Part shown: one piece after another, positions 46,654 through 57,135 of the stretch
How the letters are laid out: each line of letters opens with the position of its first letter
Numbering within the stretch: position 1 is the first letter of the stretch
Assembly (NCBI GenBank): GCA_945639195.1
Contig: CALZEE010000009.1
Coordinates: 1-64,000 of the forward strand
DNA: 64,000 nt
Source: an uncultured Ignatzschineria sp.
GTDB lineage: Bacteria > Pseudomonadota > Gammaproteobacteria > Cardiobacteriales > Wohlfahrtiimonadaceae
Direction: 5' to 3'
Program-made: the position numbers and the translations under genes
Notes under the pieces: model-generated
Database searches by the model: none
What the model was told of the DNA's origin: nothing
The model's input: the letters and a program-made list of their open reading frames with translations, nothing else

Positions 46654-47247
46654 TTATAATGATTTTAGTTCTATGGATAGTTTTTTTAGGGCGATTGCAC
46701 GATGAGATATTTTATTTTTTTCAGCGCTCGATAATTCTCCAAAAGTTTGAGATTTATCAACATAATAAAAGAGAGGGTCATAGCCAAAGCCCCCTTTTCC
46801 AGAGACCTCATCCGTAATAAACCCATGAACTTCTCCTTCAGCAATAATTGGAACAGGATCTTTTTCATCTCTAATTAAGACTAATACGGCTTTAAAGTAG
46901 GCAGCTCTAGCCTCATCAGTCAAATGGTGCATTTTTTGCAGGAGTTTAATGTTATTTGCCTCATCAGTTGCGTCATCACTATATCGCGCAGAATAGATTC
47001 CCGGTTCCCCATTTAATGCCGGAACAACAAGACCGGAATCATCGGCAAGAGTTGGTAAACCACTGAGTTTTGCACCATTGCGGGCTTTAATTATGGCATT
47101 TTCAATAAAGGTAAGCCCAGTCTCTTCTGGATCTGAATTAATTCCTGCTTCTTTTAATGAGATAATATCAATGCCCAGGGGGGCAAACATCGTTTTAAAC
47201 TCAGCTATTTTCCCGGCATTATTGCTGGCGATAAGAATTTTTTTCAT
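46654..47247 (-). CDS. rdgB: dITP/XTP pyrophosphatase
   Basis: House-cleaning enzyme that hydrolyses deaminated purine triphosphates. The 197 residues show the family start KKILIASNNAGKIAEFKTMF, the Mg and active-site region DPEETGLTFIENAIIKAR and LADDSGLVVPALNGEPGIYSARY, and the end KGGFGYDPLFYYVDKSQTFGEL with ISHRAIALKKL. Length and motifs are standard. It stands alone, upstream of the DnaA-box cluster. Confidence 0.95.
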   Translation of the reverse strand: MKKILIASNNAGKIAEFKTMFAPLGIDIISLKEAGINSDPEETGLTFIENAIIKARNGAKLSGLPTLADDSGLVVPALNGEPGIYSARYSDDATDEANNIKLLQKMHHLTDEARAAYFKAVLVLIRDEKDPVPIIAEGEVHGFITDEVSGKGGFGYDPLFYYVDKSQTFGELSSAEKNKISHRAIALKKLSIELKSL

Positions 47248-47496
47248 GATTTGTAGGATTCCTTATATTTGAGGATCATTGGAAAAGAATGATAGATGAT
47301 TGATCGTAAAGCAGGATTATTTTTTTATTTCACGGAGATTATGCAAAAATAATTCAATATTTTAAAAATAACGAGTGTCATAAAGATAAAACAGCCTTTA
47401 AAAAATAAAATAAGAAAAGTGAAATTAAAAAGTAGATTAAGACGAATCTTTAAAAATTTTTAATAAAAAAGAGGATATAAAACATCGTCTTTTTTA

Positions 47497-47985
47497 TTAA
47501 TTATCTGTTTCAATCATTGCGATTGAAAAACGATCTTCAAGGGTATTTAAAATGCGTTGCAACTCACCATGTTGAGGCGTTTTTAATGCCGGAGATATTT
47601 CTAATAAAGGCACTAAGACAAAGGCTCTCTCCTGCATAAAAGGGTGAGGAACAGTGAGTCTATCCGTATTAATTGAGTCTTCATCAAAAAGAATGAGATC
47701 GATATCAAGTGTGCGAGGACCCCAATGAATGAGCCTTTCGCGATGATGAAGTAGTTCGATTGCTTGAATGGTGGTTAGTAGATCATCTGCACTTAAGGTT
47801 GTGGCTATTTTTACAGCAGCATTAATAAAGTCGGGTTGAGCCGGACCTATTGGTGGCGTTTTATAGAGGGATGATGTGATTAATAACTCAATATTATCAC
47901 TATTTTTAATCTCATTAATCGCACGATTTATTTGAGAAATAGGATCGTTAAGATTGGAACCAAGGGAGAGATAAGCGATGTGCAT
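47497..47985 (-). CDS. folK: 2-amino-4-hydroxy-6-hydroxymethyldihydropteridine pyrophosphokinase
   Basis: Transfers pyrophosphate to the pterin before dihydropteroate synthesis in folate production. The 162 residues begin IAYLSLGSNLNDP and carry the pterin and ATP-binding segment HRERLIHWGPRTLDIDLILFDE and LTVPHPFMQERAFVLVPL, a complete HPPK signature. Often paired with pcnB or panB; here no such neighbour is seen, the next gene upstream being a divergent cold-shock gene. Confidence 0.94.
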   Translation of the reverse strand: MHIAYLSLGSNLNDPISQINRAINEIKNSDNIELLITSSLYKTPPIGPAQPDFINAAVKIATTLSADDLLTTIQAIELLHHRERLIHWGPRTLDIDLILFDEDSINTDRLTVPHPFMQERAFVLVPLLEISPALKTPQHGELQRILNTLEDRFSIAMIETDN

Positions 47986-48139
47986 GTCAGACCTTTTTTA
48001 GAATAATTAAAATATATATCTTGCTTTTAAGGGAATTTACGCTTAATGTTAGTAACTGTCTACCTAAAGATGGGTACGGCAGTTTACTATTTTTAAATAT
48101 GGTTTTAGATCATATAGTTTTATTTTTTGAGGTTTTTTT

Positions 48140-48343
48140 ATGCGTATTGGAACTGTAAAATGGTTCAACGAATCTAAAGGATTCGGATTTATTACTCCTG
48201 ATGACGGTGGTGCTGATGTATTCGTACATTTCTCTACTATCCAAGGCGATGGCTTCCGTACATTAGCGGAAGGTCAAAAAGTTGAATTTGAAGCGAAAGA
48301 GTCAGATCGTGGTCTTCAAACAACTGTTTGTAAGCCTGCTTAA
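48140..48343 (+). CDS. Cold-shock (CspA-family) nucleic-acid-binding protein
   Basis: A 67-residue OB-fold protein with RNP1 KGFGFIT and RNP2 DVFVHFS motifs and the start [12 protein letters not shown]. It binds single-stranded RNA or DNA as an RNA chaperone. The upstream 150 bases are AT-rich, leaving room for a structured 5' leader. Whether it is truly cold-induced cannot be told from sequence, because constitutive members look alike. Confidence 0.93.
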   Translation: MRIGTVKWFNESKGFGFITPDDGGADVFVHFSTIQGDGFRTLAEGQKVEFEAKESDRGLQTTVCKPA

Positions 48344-48442
48344 TATTTATTAAGTAAGAGAGTAGGTCGTTTAGTTGTTCCATTGAATTGTTAGTTGATG
48401 CATTTTAATTAGTAACCTCTAGAACAAAAATCACCGAACATA

Positions 48443-48474
48443 AAAAAGCCTCTAATTTTATTAGAGGCTTTTTC
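48443..48474. terminator. Bidirectional terminator between cold-shock gene and icd
   Basis: The stem AAAAAGCCTCTAAT / ATTAGAGGCTTTTT has T tracts on both strands, between two convergent genes. Confidence 0.88.
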
Positions 48475-48495
48475 CTTGTCTCTATAAAAGAGATC

Positions 48496-49749
48496 TTACA
48501 TATTTACAATCATTACATCGCCAAATTCGCTTGTAGAGACTTCTGTTGCGTCAGTCATCATCTTAGCGAAGTCAGAGGTTACTTTCTTCGAAGAGATCGC
48601 ACCATTGAGCGCTTTGATCACAAGATCAGCAGCTTCAGACCAACCAAGGTGACGAAGCATCATCTCTGCTGATAAAATGAGCGAACCTGGGTTCACAATA
48701 TTTTTACCGGCAATATCAGGTGCTGTACCATGGGTTGCTTCAAAGATTGCGATTGAATCAGAAAGGTTTGCTCCTGGTGCAATACCAATGCCCCCAACTT
48801 GCGCAGCTAAAGCATCTGAGATGTAGTCACCATTTAAGTTTAAGGTTGCAACAACACTATATTTTTCTGGTTCAAAGAGAATACGTTGTAAGAACGCATC
48901 TGCAATACTGTCTTTAACGGTGATCATTTTCCCTGTTTTTGGGTTTTTGAATTCACACCAAGGACCATTGCCAATTAAGGTTGCGCCGAACTCTTCGCGT
49001 GCAAGCTCATATCCCCAATCACGGAAACCACCTTCGGTGAATTTCATGATGTTACCTTTATGAACGAGCGTGACGTTTGGTTTATCGTTATCGATCGCAT
49101 ATTGCATCGCTTTACGCACTAAACGTTGTGTTCCTTCTTTAGAAACAGGTTTCACACCAATCCCTGAAGTTTCAGGGAAACGGATTTTTGTAACGCCCAT
49201 CTCATTTTGTAAGAAGTCGATGACTTTTTTCACTTCAGGAGAACCCGCTTCCCACTCAATCCCTGCATAGATATCTTCAGAGTTTTCACGGAAAATTACC
49301 ATATCTACTTTTTCAGGCTCTTTCACAGGTGAAGGAACGCCTTGGAAGTATTGTACAGGACGCATGCAGAGGTAGAGATCAAGTGTTTGACGCATTGTAA
49401 CGTTGAGTGAACGAATACCACCGCCAACAGGGGTTGTTAAAGGACCTTTGATAGATACTACGAAGTCTTTTAATGCTTCGAGTGTCTCTTTAGGTAACCA
49501 TTCATCTTTCCCATAAACCTTGGTAGATTTTTCGCCGGCATAAACTTCCATCCATGCGATTTTCTTTTCGCCACCATAGGCTTTCTCTACTGCTGCATCG
49601 ATTACTTTTTGCATCACAGGCGTGATTTCAGCACCGACTTCATCCCCTTCAACGAATGGAATGATTGGATTGTTAGGCACATTTAACGAAAAATCTTTGT
49701 TGATTGTAATTTTTTCGCCAGCAGGCACGACAATATGTTGATAACTCAT
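48496..49749 (-). CDS. icd: Isocitrate dehydrogenase (NADP+)
   Basis: TCA-cycle enzyme making 2-oxoglutarate and NADPH. The 417 residues match E. coli Icd (416). Key parts are [51 protein letters not shown], with the substrate serine near 115, [32 protein letters not shown] with metal-binding aspartates, and [18 protein letters not shown]. The residues reading [15 protein letters not shown] near 45 are those of the NADP-specific gammaproteobacterial form. Confidence 0.96.
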   Translation of the reverse strand: MSYQHIVVPAGEKITINKDFSLNVPNNPIIPFVEGDEVGAEITPVMQKVIDAAVEKAYGGEKKIAWMEVYAGEKSTKVYGKDEWLPKETLEALKDFVVSIKGPLTTPVGGGIRSLNVTMRQTLDLYLCMRPVQYFQGVPSPVKEPEKVDMVIFRENSEDIYAGIEWEAGSPEVKKVIDFLQNEMGVTKIRFPETSGIGVKPVSKEGTQRLVRKAMQYAIDNDKPNVTLVHKGNIMKFTEGGFRDWGYELAREEFGATLIGNGPWCEFKNPKTGKMITVKDSIADAFLQRILFEPEKYSVVATLNLNGDYISDALAAQVGGIGIAPGANLSDSIAIFEATHGTAPDIAGKNIVNPGSLILSAEMMLRHLGWSEAADLVIKALNGAISSKKVTSDFAKMMTDATEVSTSEFGDVMIVNM

Positions 49750-49848
49750 AAACCCTCCAAAAATAAGATTAAAAAATTTAAATTAAAAACTCATAGCGAA
49801 CTTTTATCGAAAAAAGATAAAAGCTCTTATAAAAAAATCAATTAAAAC

Positions 49849-50769
49849 TTAACTCTGTTGGATGATGCGTTTTGGGCCAATGGAGGTTGGCGTATTAGGC
49901 GCACCGATCCCTAGAAACTGGTTATCGACACTATAGAGTCGATATAAATTACTATCGAGTGTACCCTCTATATGTATCCTTTGTCCATGAAGAATACGTG
50001 CAGAATCCTCGGCATTAAAGGTTAGTAAAGGGAGGTCTATCACGGCTCTATCCATCGGAAGTAGAAGCTTATCTAAAGATTCAAATTGTTCTGCAAGTGC
50101 CTCAAGCATTTCAAAAGAGACCATTACTTCATCTTCAAAGGGATGAATAGAGGTTCTTCTGAGCATGACAAGATGACCAAGCGAGCCTAATGCGAGAGCA
50201 ATATCTTCTGCTAAAACTCGAACATAAGTGCCTTTTGAACAGGTTACAGTTGCAGTGAATGTCTCTTCAGTAATTTCATCAAGTGTTAAGGCTTCAATCG
50301 TGATTTGGCGTGATTTCCGTTCAACCTCGATGCCTTCTCTCGCAAGCTCATAGAGTCTTTTACCCTCATGATGTAAGGCTGAGACCATGGGCGGAACTTG
50401 AGATATTTCACCTAAAAATTGATTAAAGACAGCTTCTAAAGCCTCTTTTGTCAGATCTTCTGGGAGTGCGGCTGTCTCAATAATTTCGCCTTCTTGATCT
50501 CCGGTTGAGGATTTTTCGCCAAGTTTACAGGTGAATTGATAGCTTTTATAGTTATCTAATAATTGTCCTGCAAATTTAGTCGCTTCGCCAAAGCAGATCG
50601 GAAGCATTCCCGTTGCCATCGGATCAAGCGTACCACTGTGCCCTGCCTTCTCAGCATTGAAAAGACGTTTAACACGTTGGAGAATATGATTGCTAGTAAT
50701 CCCTTTCGGTTTATCTAATAGCAAAATGCCGTCAATATGACGGCGTTTATGTTTAATCTTCTGATTCAT
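49849..50769 (-). CDS. truB: tRNA pseudouridine-55 synthase
   Basis: Makes the near-universal pseudouridine 55 in the T loop of tRNA. Motif GILLLDKPKGITSN near the start, catalytic Asp in GHSGTLDPMATGMLPICFGEATKF, and TCSKGTYVRVLAEDIALALG. I use the methionine at 50769 (306 residues), which matches family N-termini and overlaps rbfA by 17 bases; the frame continues ten codons upstream and the ribosome site is weak either way. Last gene of the rimP-nusA-infB-rbfA-truB operon; rpsO does not follow within this window. Confidence 0.92.
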   Translation of the reverse strand: MNQKIKHKRRHIDGILLLDKPKGITSNHILQRVKRLFNAEKAGHSGTLDPMATGMLPICFGEATKFAGQLLDNYKSYQFTCKLGEKSSTGDQEGEIIETAALPEDLTKEALEAVFNQFLGEISQVPPMVSALHHEGKRLYELAREGIEVERKSRQITIEALTLDEITEETFTATVTCSKGTYVRVLAEDIALALGSLGHLVMLRRTSIHPFEDEVMVSFEMLEALAEQFESLDKLLLPMDRAVIDLPLLTFNAEDSARILHGQRIHIEGTLDSNLYRLYSVDNQFLGIGAPNTPTSIGPKRIIQQS

Positions 50770-51145
50770 CTTTGCGACTTTCTTCTGCTTTCTTTTCATC
50801 GGAGCGAATCGCTTCCGTAATCAATGAGGTAATCGCATTACTTTTCTCAAGGAGATCATCGTAGACAAAGTGAAAACGAGGGATCGTCCGTAAGCGTAAG
50901 ATCTTACCTAGCTGGCGTCTGAATTCACCACCATATTCATGGAGGAGATCAATGACCTCACCTCGCTCTTCTTTTGGTCCAAGATACGTAATGTATACCT
51001 TGGCTTGAGAGAAGTCGCGGACGGTTTCCACTAAGGTAAGCGATACCATCATCGCACGTGAATCGCTAATTTCTTTTCGAATGAGCATAGAGAGCTCCTG
51101 ACGGAGCTGCTCATCTATGCGTTTTAAACGTGAATTATTACTCAT
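50753..51145 (-). CDS. rbfA: Ribosome-binding factor A
   Basis: KH-fold factor needed for late 30S subunit maturation and 16S processing. The 130 residues show RLKRIDEQLRQELSMLIRKE, DSRAMMVSLTLVETVRDFSQAKVYI and LRTIPRFHFVYDDLLEKS, the RbfA signature. Its ATG overlaps the infB stop by one base (TAATG), and its end overlaps truB, indicating tight coupling. Confidence 0.94.
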   Translation of the reverse strand: MSNNSRLKRIDEQLRQELSMLIRKEISDSRAMMVSLTLVETVRDFSQAKVYITYLGPKEERGEVIDLLHEYGGEFRRQLGKILRLRTIPRFHFVYDDLLEKSNAITSLITEAIRSDEKKAEESRKDESED

Positions 51146-53793
51146 TATAGTTTACGTTCTACTTCCACAGTTTCAAATACTTCGATTTGGTCTCCTGCGC
51201 GAACATCATTATAGTTCTTCACGCCGATACCACACTCAATGCCTGCACGGACTTCACTTACGTCATCTTTAAAGCGACGTAATGATTCAAGTTCGCCTTC
51301 ATAGATCACTATATTATCACGAAGTACGCGAATAGGACTATGTCGTTTGATTTGACCTTCAGTGACCATACAACCCGCAATTGCCCCAATTTTTGGAGAT
51401 CTAAAGACATCACGAACTTCTGCGATACCAATGATTTGTTCTTTAAATTGTGGAGCAAGTTTACCAATTAATGCTTTCGTGACTTCGTCAATCACATCAT
51501 AGATGACACTGTAGTAGTAGAGCGATAAGCCTTCTTCTTCAATGATTCTACGAGCACTATTATCTGCACGAACGTTAAATCCGATAACAAGCGCTTCAGA
51601 TGATACTGCTAAGTTAGCATCTGATTCAGTGATACCACCTACGCCACTTGCAACGACTGTTACTGTGACTTCATCATTTGATAATTCATGCAATGCATTC
51701 ACAATTGCTTCAATAGAACCTTGAACGTCTGCTTTAAGAACAATGTTAAGACGTTTTGTTTCTGTCTCGCCCATTGAGTTAAAGAGGTTTTCAAGCTTCG
51801 ATTTATGCTGTCTTGCAAGTTTGATTTCTCTGAATTTACCTTGACGGAAGAGGGCAATTTCACGTGCTTTACGTTCATCAGGAACAACCATGACTTCGTC
51901 ACCGGCATTTGGAACACCAGAAAGACCAATTACTTCTACAGGAATTGAAGGAGAAGCGCTCTCAACTTGTTTACCATTCTCATCAATCAATGCTCTTACG
52001 CGACCATATTCATAACCGGCAAGAAGGATATCGCCTTTTTTGAGGCAACCTGATTGTACGAGAATAGATGCAACAGGACCACGACCACGATCGAGTTTTG
52101 ATTCAATTACAGAACCACGAGCAGGACCTTCAGAGATCGCTTTAAGCTCAAGAACTTCTGCTTGAACTAAGATTTGATCTAATAAGTGATCGATGCCTTC
52201 TCCTGTTTTAGAGGAGACGAATGCAAAGAGGTTTTCACCACCCCAATCTTCTGAAACGATACCGTACTGAGTAAGCTCAGACATGATACGTTCTTTATCA
52301 GCTGCAGGTTTATCAACCTTTGTCACAGCAACAATTACTGGCGTATTCGATGCTTTAGCATGCTGAATCCCTTCAATTGTTTGTGGCATGATGCCATCAT
52401 CTGCTGCAATAACGAGTACAACGATATCTGTTACTTTCGCACCACGTGCACGCATTGCTGCGAACGCACTATGTCCTGGTGTATCGAGGAATGAGATAAC
52501 GCCTTTATCAGTTTTTACATGGTAAGCACCGATATGTTGCGTAATACCACCCGCTTCACCACTGGCAACGTGTTCTTTACGAATGTAGTCGAGTAGTGAT
52601 GTTTTACCATGGTCAACGTGACCCATGATTGTTACAACCGGTGGACGTGGTTTGATAAGATCAGATCCGCCTTGTTCAATTGATGCGATGAGCTCTTCTT
52701 CAAGTGGGTTTTCACTCACAAACTTGAAGGTATGACCCATCTCTTCAACTACAATTCCTGCAGTCTCACGATCAAGCAATTGGTTAATCGTCACCATTGA
52801 ACCTAAGTTCATAAGGGCTTTGATTACTTCAGCTGCTTTCACTGACATTTTGTGTGCAAGATCTGCAACGCTAATTGTTTCGCCTAAATCCACTTCAATC
52901 TGTTTAGTGACTGTCGGTAATTGGAAACCATGTTGTTGCGGTGCTTGCGAACGTTTTGACTGGCGACGATTATTACTGCTATTGCCACGCTTGTTCTCAC
53001 GTTTAAGAGAAATTTCAGCACGAAGATCTTTGTCATCACGATCATGACGACGGGTATTTGATTTACGAGATTTCTTCGCATCAGATGGCGCATCATTATT
53101 TGCGGCAGGCGCAGGTGCTGATGGCGCAGCTGGAGCTGTGCGTTTTACTGGTCTTGGTGAATCCTTAGCCGCAACACGTGGTTTTGGTTTCGGTTTCTCA
53201 ACAACAGGTTCAGGCGCAGGAGCTTCTTCCTCTTGTGTTTGGAATTGAATTGCGACTTTAGAGACAGGCTTTTCTGTAGCAGAAGCCATACGGTTGAGAC
53301 GTGCAATTTCTTCTTGCTGTGCACGATCACGTTGCTCTTTTTTCGCTTTTTCAGCTTCTTTCTTCACTTCAAGTTCGCGCTCGGCACGTTCTTTCGCTGC
53401 GTTTTGACGCACTTGTTGAGCTTTTTCAGCATCAAGGCGTTTTGCTTCTTGTTCCGCTTTACGTTTTGCTTCCATTTGTACTTTATCTATAGGTTCAGAA
53501 GCAGTAGCTGCTTCTTTTACAACGGTTTCTTTAGGTTCATTTGTGTCTACTGGAAGCGCTTCAGGCGTCGTTACCGCTGGGGCTACTGACTCATCCGCTG
53601 CAACTGAAAGATCCATTTCTTCAGGTGTTACAACACTATCTTCAACTTTCTGCTTCACATAAGTACGTTTACGGCGTACCTCTACAGGAACGGTACGCGC
53701 TTGCCCAGGAGCCGTTTCTACTTTGAGCTCCGTATGGGTTTTACGCTTTAACGTAATCTTAGATGGGGTTTTTGTATTATCTTTTTCACTCAT
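51145..53793 (-). CDS. infB: Translation initiation factor IF-2
   Basis: GTPase that brings fMet-tRNA to the 30S subunit. The start at 53793 ([12 protein letters not shown], 882 residues) has a GGAAGATAAG site. Order of parts: basic segment [14 protein letters not shown], a long charged low-complexity region (about 80-290), the second IF2_N domain [26 protein letters not shown] domain with [24 protein letters not shown] and TKVDKPAAD, then domains II-IV ending [24 protein letters not shown]. The first IF2_N subdomain found at the extreme N-terminus of E. coli IF2 appears to be missing. Confidence 0.95.
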   Translation of the reverse strand: MSEKDNTKTPSKITLKRKTHTELKVETAPGQARTVPVEVRRKRTYVKQKVEDSVVTPEEMDLSVAADESVAPAVTTPEALPVDTNEPKETVVKEAATASEPIDKVQMEAKRKAEQEAKRLDAEKAQQVRQNAAKERAERELEVKKEAEKAKKEQRDRAQQEEIARLNRMASATEKPVSKVAIQFQTQEEEAPAPEPVVEKPKPKPRVAAKDSPRPVKRTAPAAPSAPAPAANNDAPSDAKKSRKSNTRRHDRDDKDLRAEISLKRENKRGNSSNNRRQSKRSQAPQQHGFQLPTVTKQIEVDLGETISVADLAHKMSVKAAEVIKALMNLGSMVTINQLLDRETAGIVVEEMGHTFKFVSENPLEEELIASIEQGGSDLIKPRPPVVTIMGHVDHGKTSLLDYIRKEHVASGEAGGITQHIGAYHVKTDKGVISFLDTPGHSAFAAMRARGAKVTDIVVLVIAADDGIMPQTIEGIQHAKASNTPVIVAVTKVDKPAADKERIMSELTQYGIVSEDWGGENLFAFVSSKTGEGIDHLLDQILVQAEVLELKAISEGPARGSVIESKLDRGRGPVASILVQSGCLKKGDILLAGYEYGRVRALIDENGKQVESASPSIPVEVIGLSGVPNAGDEVMVVPDERKAREIALFRQGKFREIKLARQHKSKLENLFNSMGETETKRLNIVLKADVQGSIEAIVNALHELSNDEVTVTVVASGVGGITESDANLAVSSEALVIGFNVRADNSARRIIEEEGLSLYYYSVIYDVIDEVTKALIGKLAPQFKEQIIGIAEVRDVFRSPKIGAIAGCMVTEGQIKRHSPIRVLRDNIVIYEGELESLRRFKDDVSEVRAGIECGIGVKNYNDVRAGDQIEVFETVEVERKL

Positions 53794-53844
53794 TCTTATC
53801 TTCCAAGTAGACATCAATATGTCTATCTAAATTATCTGTTCATA

Positions 53845-55338
53845 TTATTCAAACCAGCTCTGTCTTGCAGCCATAATATACTTACTTGCATCTTCTTCAT
53901 CGATAGAGATGAGTTCACATAACTCATCAGTTGAGAGCTCCGCTAAGTCATCTAAGGTACGGATGTTGCTCTTCGCAAGTGTAATCGCAAGTAACTCATT
54001 ATCATCAAGTGCTGCAATGAGTTCAGGGGTAGGGGCTGATTCACCCAATGTTTGTAGGAGCGCTTTTTTACTATTGAGTGCTTCAACAGCTGCATCACGG
54101 AGGGCTTCTACAATATCTTCATCAAATTCGTCAATTTCAAGCATTTCAACGACAGGTACATACGCGACTTCTTCGATCGTTGAGAAACCTTCACGAATAA
54201 GGATTTCTGCAACTTCTTCATCAACGTTAAGACCTTTCATAAATAGATCGAGAATGCGTCCAGACTCTTTCTGATATTTCTGCTGAGCATCTTCGCTGCC
54301 CATAACGTTAAGTTCCCAACCCGTTAATTTAGATGCTAAACGAACGTTTTGACCACCACGGCCAATTGCTTGAGAGAGTTTGTCTTGGCTTACGGCGATA
54401 TCCATCATGTGACGATCTTCATCAACAACTACAGACATCACTTCAGCAGGTGACATGGCATTAATTACAAACTGTACGGGGTTTTGATCCCACAATACGA
54501 TATCAACACGCTCTCCAGCGAGTTCTTTTGTAATATTTTGTACGCGTGAACCTCTCATGCCCACACAAGCACCGACAGGATCGATACGTTGGTCATGGGT
54601 TTTAACCGCAATTTTCGCACGGCTACCAGGATCACGACTTGCACCAATGATTTCGATAGAGCCTTGATTAATCTCAGGGACTTCGATTTCAAAGAGCGCT
54701 TTAATAAGATCATCACTTCTTCTAGAGAGAATGATTTGAGGACCTCTTGGATTATCCATGCTGATCTCTTCGAGAACGGCACGAACTTGATTTCCAATAC
54801 GGAGCGATTCACGAGGAATCATATTCTCTTTAGGAAGGAAAGCTTCATCATTATCGCCGATATCCACAAAGAAATTACCGCGGTCAATACGTTTGATGGT
54901 TCCGCGAATAAGTTCACCGATACGATTTTCGTAACGACGCGCCATTTGCATTCTTTCTGCTTCACGAATTTTTTGGAAGATGATCTGTTTTGCTGTTTGA
55001 GCACCAATACGGGCAAACGGGATATTTTCAATCTCTTCTTCGATGAATGATCCAACTTCAATATCTGGATCATCAATTTGTGCAGCTGAAAGAGTGAGTT
55101 GGCAAGTTGGATTTTGCTCTTCTTGTGGAAGATTATCATCAACAATCATCCAACGACGGAATGTACGGTATGAACCATCTGTTTTATCAATCTCAATACG
55201 GAGATCAACATCAATCGCATATGTTCTACGAGCTGCCGCTGCTAACGCGAACTCTAATGCTGCAAAGATCTCATCACGAGAGATCCCTTTCTCATTAGAT
55301 ACGGTTTCCGCAACGAGCATTATTTCTTTATTATTCAT
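53845..55338 (-). CDS. nusA: Transcription elongation/termination factor NusA
   Basis: Binds RNA polymerase and nascent RNA, acting in pausing, termination and antitermination. The 497 residues (E. coli 495) include the N-terminal polymerase-binding domain (MNNKEIMLVAETVSNEKGIS), the S1 domain with RGTIKRIDRGNFFVDIG, two KH domains with GACVGMRGSRVQNI and AIGRGGQNVRLASKL, and two C-terminal acidic repeats (for example IEEVAYVPVVEMLEIDEFD and LDDLAELSTDELCELI). These repeats are typical of proteobacteria. Confidence 0.96.
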   Translation of the reverse strand: MNNKEIMLVAETVSNEKGISRDEIFAALEFALAAAARRTYAIDVDLRIEIDKTDGSYRTFRRWMIVDDNLPQEEQNPTCQLTLSAAQIDDPDIEVGSFIEEEIENIPFARIGAQTAKQIIFQKIREAERMQMARRYENRIGELIRGTIKRIDRGNFFVDIGDNDEAFLPKENMIPRESLRIGNQVRAVLEEISMDNPRGPQIILSRRSDDLIKALFEIEVPEINQGSIEIIGASRDPGSRAKIAVKTHDQRIDPVGACVGMRGSRVQNITKELAGERVDIVLWDQNPVQFVINAMSPAEVMSVVVDEDRHMMDIAVSQDKLSQAIGRGGQNVRLASKLTGWELNVMGSEDAQQKYQKESGRILDLFMKGLNVDEEVAEILIREGFSTIEEVAYVPVVEMLEIDEFDEDIVEALRDAAVEALNSKKALLQTLGESAPTPELIAALDDNELLAITLAKSNIRTLDDLAELSTDELCELISIDEEDASKYIMAARQSWFE

Positions 55339-55361
55339 TTGAGAAGTCTCTTTTATAAATT

Positions 55362-55838
55362 TTAAAAGTCGATCACGAGTTGTGCTCGGTCAATATTGGA
55401 TAACGGCACTAATATTGGCTCTTCAGAAAACTGATCATTTTCAAGTCTCATGAATACACTGATATCAGTATCTGTCACATCAACGACTCTACCTTGAAAA
55501 CGTCGGCGGTTATTGATTGCTGAACGCAATTGGAAGGCAATCAATTGATCTTTATAATCTGCAAATTGCTCAGGAGCAAAGAAGAAGCGATCAAGTCCAG
55601 GAGATGACACTTCTAATGTATATGCCATTGTTATAGGATCATGGACATCAAGAAGACCAGCAACTTGGTTGCTGACGATCTCACAATCTTCGATACCAAT
55701 GCCATCAGCCTTATCAATAAAGATACGGAGAATCGCATTTTTAGTATTCGGGTGGAACTCAATCCCCCAAAGAGTGTATCCCATCGCTTCGACTGAAGGG
55801 CTGAGGAGTTCTGTGAGGTTATAAGGATCTTTACGCAT
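55362..55838 (-). CDS. rimP: Ribosome maturation factor RimP
   Basis: Assists 30S subunit assembly. Family marks are LLSPSVEAMGYTLWGIEF, LRIFIDKADGIGIEDCEIVSNQVAGLLDVHDPI and YTLEVSSPGLDRFFFAPEQF. I choose the methionine at 55838 (MRKDPYNLTELL, 158 residues), which fits family length; twelve further upstream codons would run to the terminator after the tRNA. It heads the nusA-infB operon and follows tRNA-fMet, as in E. coli. Confidence 0.92.
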   Translation of the reverse strand: MRKDPYNLTELLSPSVEAMGYTLWGIEFHPNTKNAILRIFIDKADGIGIEDCEIVSNQVAGLLDVHDPITMAYTLEVSSPGLDRFFFAPEQFADYKDQLIAFQLRSAINNRRRFQGRVVDVTDTDISVFMRLENDQFSEEPILVPLSNIDRAQLVIDF

Positions 55839-55872
55839 AAAGGTAGCTTTCCATAAAAAAATTTGAATAAGC

Positions 55873-55899
55873 AAAAAGCCCGTTTAAGAACGGGCTTTT
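55873..55899 (-). terminator. Terminator between tRNA-fMet and rimP
   Basis: The hairpin AAAAGCCCGTT-TAAG-AACGGGCTTTT with a T-rich minus-strand flank lies just after the tRNA. Read-through is needed to express rimP-nusA-infB from the tRNA promoter, as the corresponding leader does in E. coli. Confidence 0.75.
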
Positions 55900-55908
55900 A
55901 TTATTATG

Positions 55909-55985
<77 letters not shown>

Positions 55986-55999
55986 TCAATGAAGTAGCT

Positions 56000-56028
56000 A
56001 TTATATATATGATATTGATAAATGCAAA
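56000..56028 (-). promoter_or_regulatory. tRNA-fMet promoter
   Basis: Minus-strand TTTGCA (56028-56023), 17-base spacer and a perfect TATAAT (56005-56000), 15 bases before the mature tRNA end. Confidence 0.7.
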
Positions 56029-56143
56029 CATTATTTCGCAAGAAAGCTCCTATTCTCTCTGCTTATCGGGTGTATTGAGTACATCAATTAGATGCCTTAT
56101 CCTCTCTTGGAGGCTATTTGCGATAAAAACTACAAATTATAAA

Positions 56144-56174
56144 AACTTATAAAGATACTGAATCTTTATAAGTT
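56144..56174. repeat. 13-base perfect inverted repeat
   Basis: AACTTATAAAGAT (56144-56156) and ATCTTTATAAGTT (56162-56174) around ACTGA. No T tail follows. It could be an operator or a stem-loop in an untranslated RNA; its role is unknown. Confidence 0.5.
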
Positions 56175-56796
56175 ATCTGTTTATAGAGGGGATAAATGGG
56201 CTTAATTTAAGGATTGTTGCTATTGAAAATAGCGGGTGATATTTATAAATTAAGACTCAATTGATGAGAAATAAGCGCCGATTAACAAAATTACGATACA
56301 TTCCCTGCGTTATTTTGATGGTTGATGATCGGCGTTCAATCAAAATTAGAGAGATACTTTTCTGCTGTTTATTGCTTTAGCGCATATTAGCGTGAAATAT
56401 TGATGGTGATCGATATCGATATTTACGCTTTGGCTCTCTATGATGATTAGACTTGGCATTTTGGTGAAATTTATCTTAAATACTATTCACCGCCTCGTAT
56501 GATCAATGCGTGATGATCATCAATGTATAGATATAGGATATAGATACCTATTATATTATCTATAAGATAAGCATATAGGCAGAAAGTCTCATATTTGACC
56601 ACGTGGGCTGATGCATGAGTCGATAGAAAGGTCATAACAAGGTGTATGGCTACTTTATTTATTAGATGATCTCATTGTCAAAAGACATCTCAGTAGATGA
56701 TTTGGCATGATTAATGGCGAATTAGATCACAATAGTGGCAAAAAAGTGTGTAGAATGACTAGCACTATTTTAAATATGCTTGATAAGAAGGGGATT

Positions 56797-57135
56797 ATGC
56801 CAGCTGTACTACTAATGGCCATCGCAATCTGTTTCGAAGTTCTGGGAACAGTCTGTATGAAGTTATCATATGGGTTTACAGAGGTTCTGCCCTCTATTCT
56901 TATGCTTGTTTTTTATGGCTTAGGCTTTGTGGCGTTTGTTGCTTGCATTGCCAAAATTCAAATATCTATCGCTTATGCGCTCTGGACTGCCATTGGTATG
57001 GTCGCGATCTCTTTAATAGATATTCTCTTTTTTGATTCGCACCTTTCAAATACAAAAATCATTGCTTTTGTCCTGATTAGTTTAGGCGTAATGGGATTAA
57101 CATTTGAACCACAGAAAAAGGTGAGTCATGGATAG
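56797..57135 (+). CDS. Small multidrug resistance (SMR) family protein, subunit A
   Basis: Four-helix inner-membrane protein of 112 residues from the start at 56797 (MPAVLLMAIAICFEVLGT), which has an AAGGGG ribosome site. The proton- and drug-coupling glutamate of helix 1 is present (CFEVLGTVCMKLSYGF), as are ISIAYALWTAIGMVAISLID and the helix 4 motif AFVLISLGVMGLTF. Family members export cationic compounds, guanidinium or polyamines. It overlaps the second SMR gene by 8 bases, so they probably form a heterodimer. Confidence 0.88.
   Translation: MPAVLLMAIAICFEVLGTVCMKLSYGFTEVLPSILMLVFYGLGFVAFVACIAKIQISIAYALWTAIGMVAISLIDILFFDSHLSNTKIIAFVLISLGVMGLTFEPQKKVSHG

Larger units (their letters stand above)
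55986..56796. other. 800-base intergenic region before the SMR genes
   Basis: No convincing gene. It contains the tRNA-fMet promoter (56000-56028), a 13-base perfect inverted repeat at 56144-56174, and AT-rich repeats of ATAGATA and TATCTAT type around 56525-56580. A short in-frame extension of the SMR gene begins at 56707 but lacks family similarity. Confidence 0.4.

Noticed and set aside
54589-55050. 153-codon plus-strand frame opposite nusA
   Set aside because: Long but antisense to a highly conserved gene; no independent start signal or family pattern.
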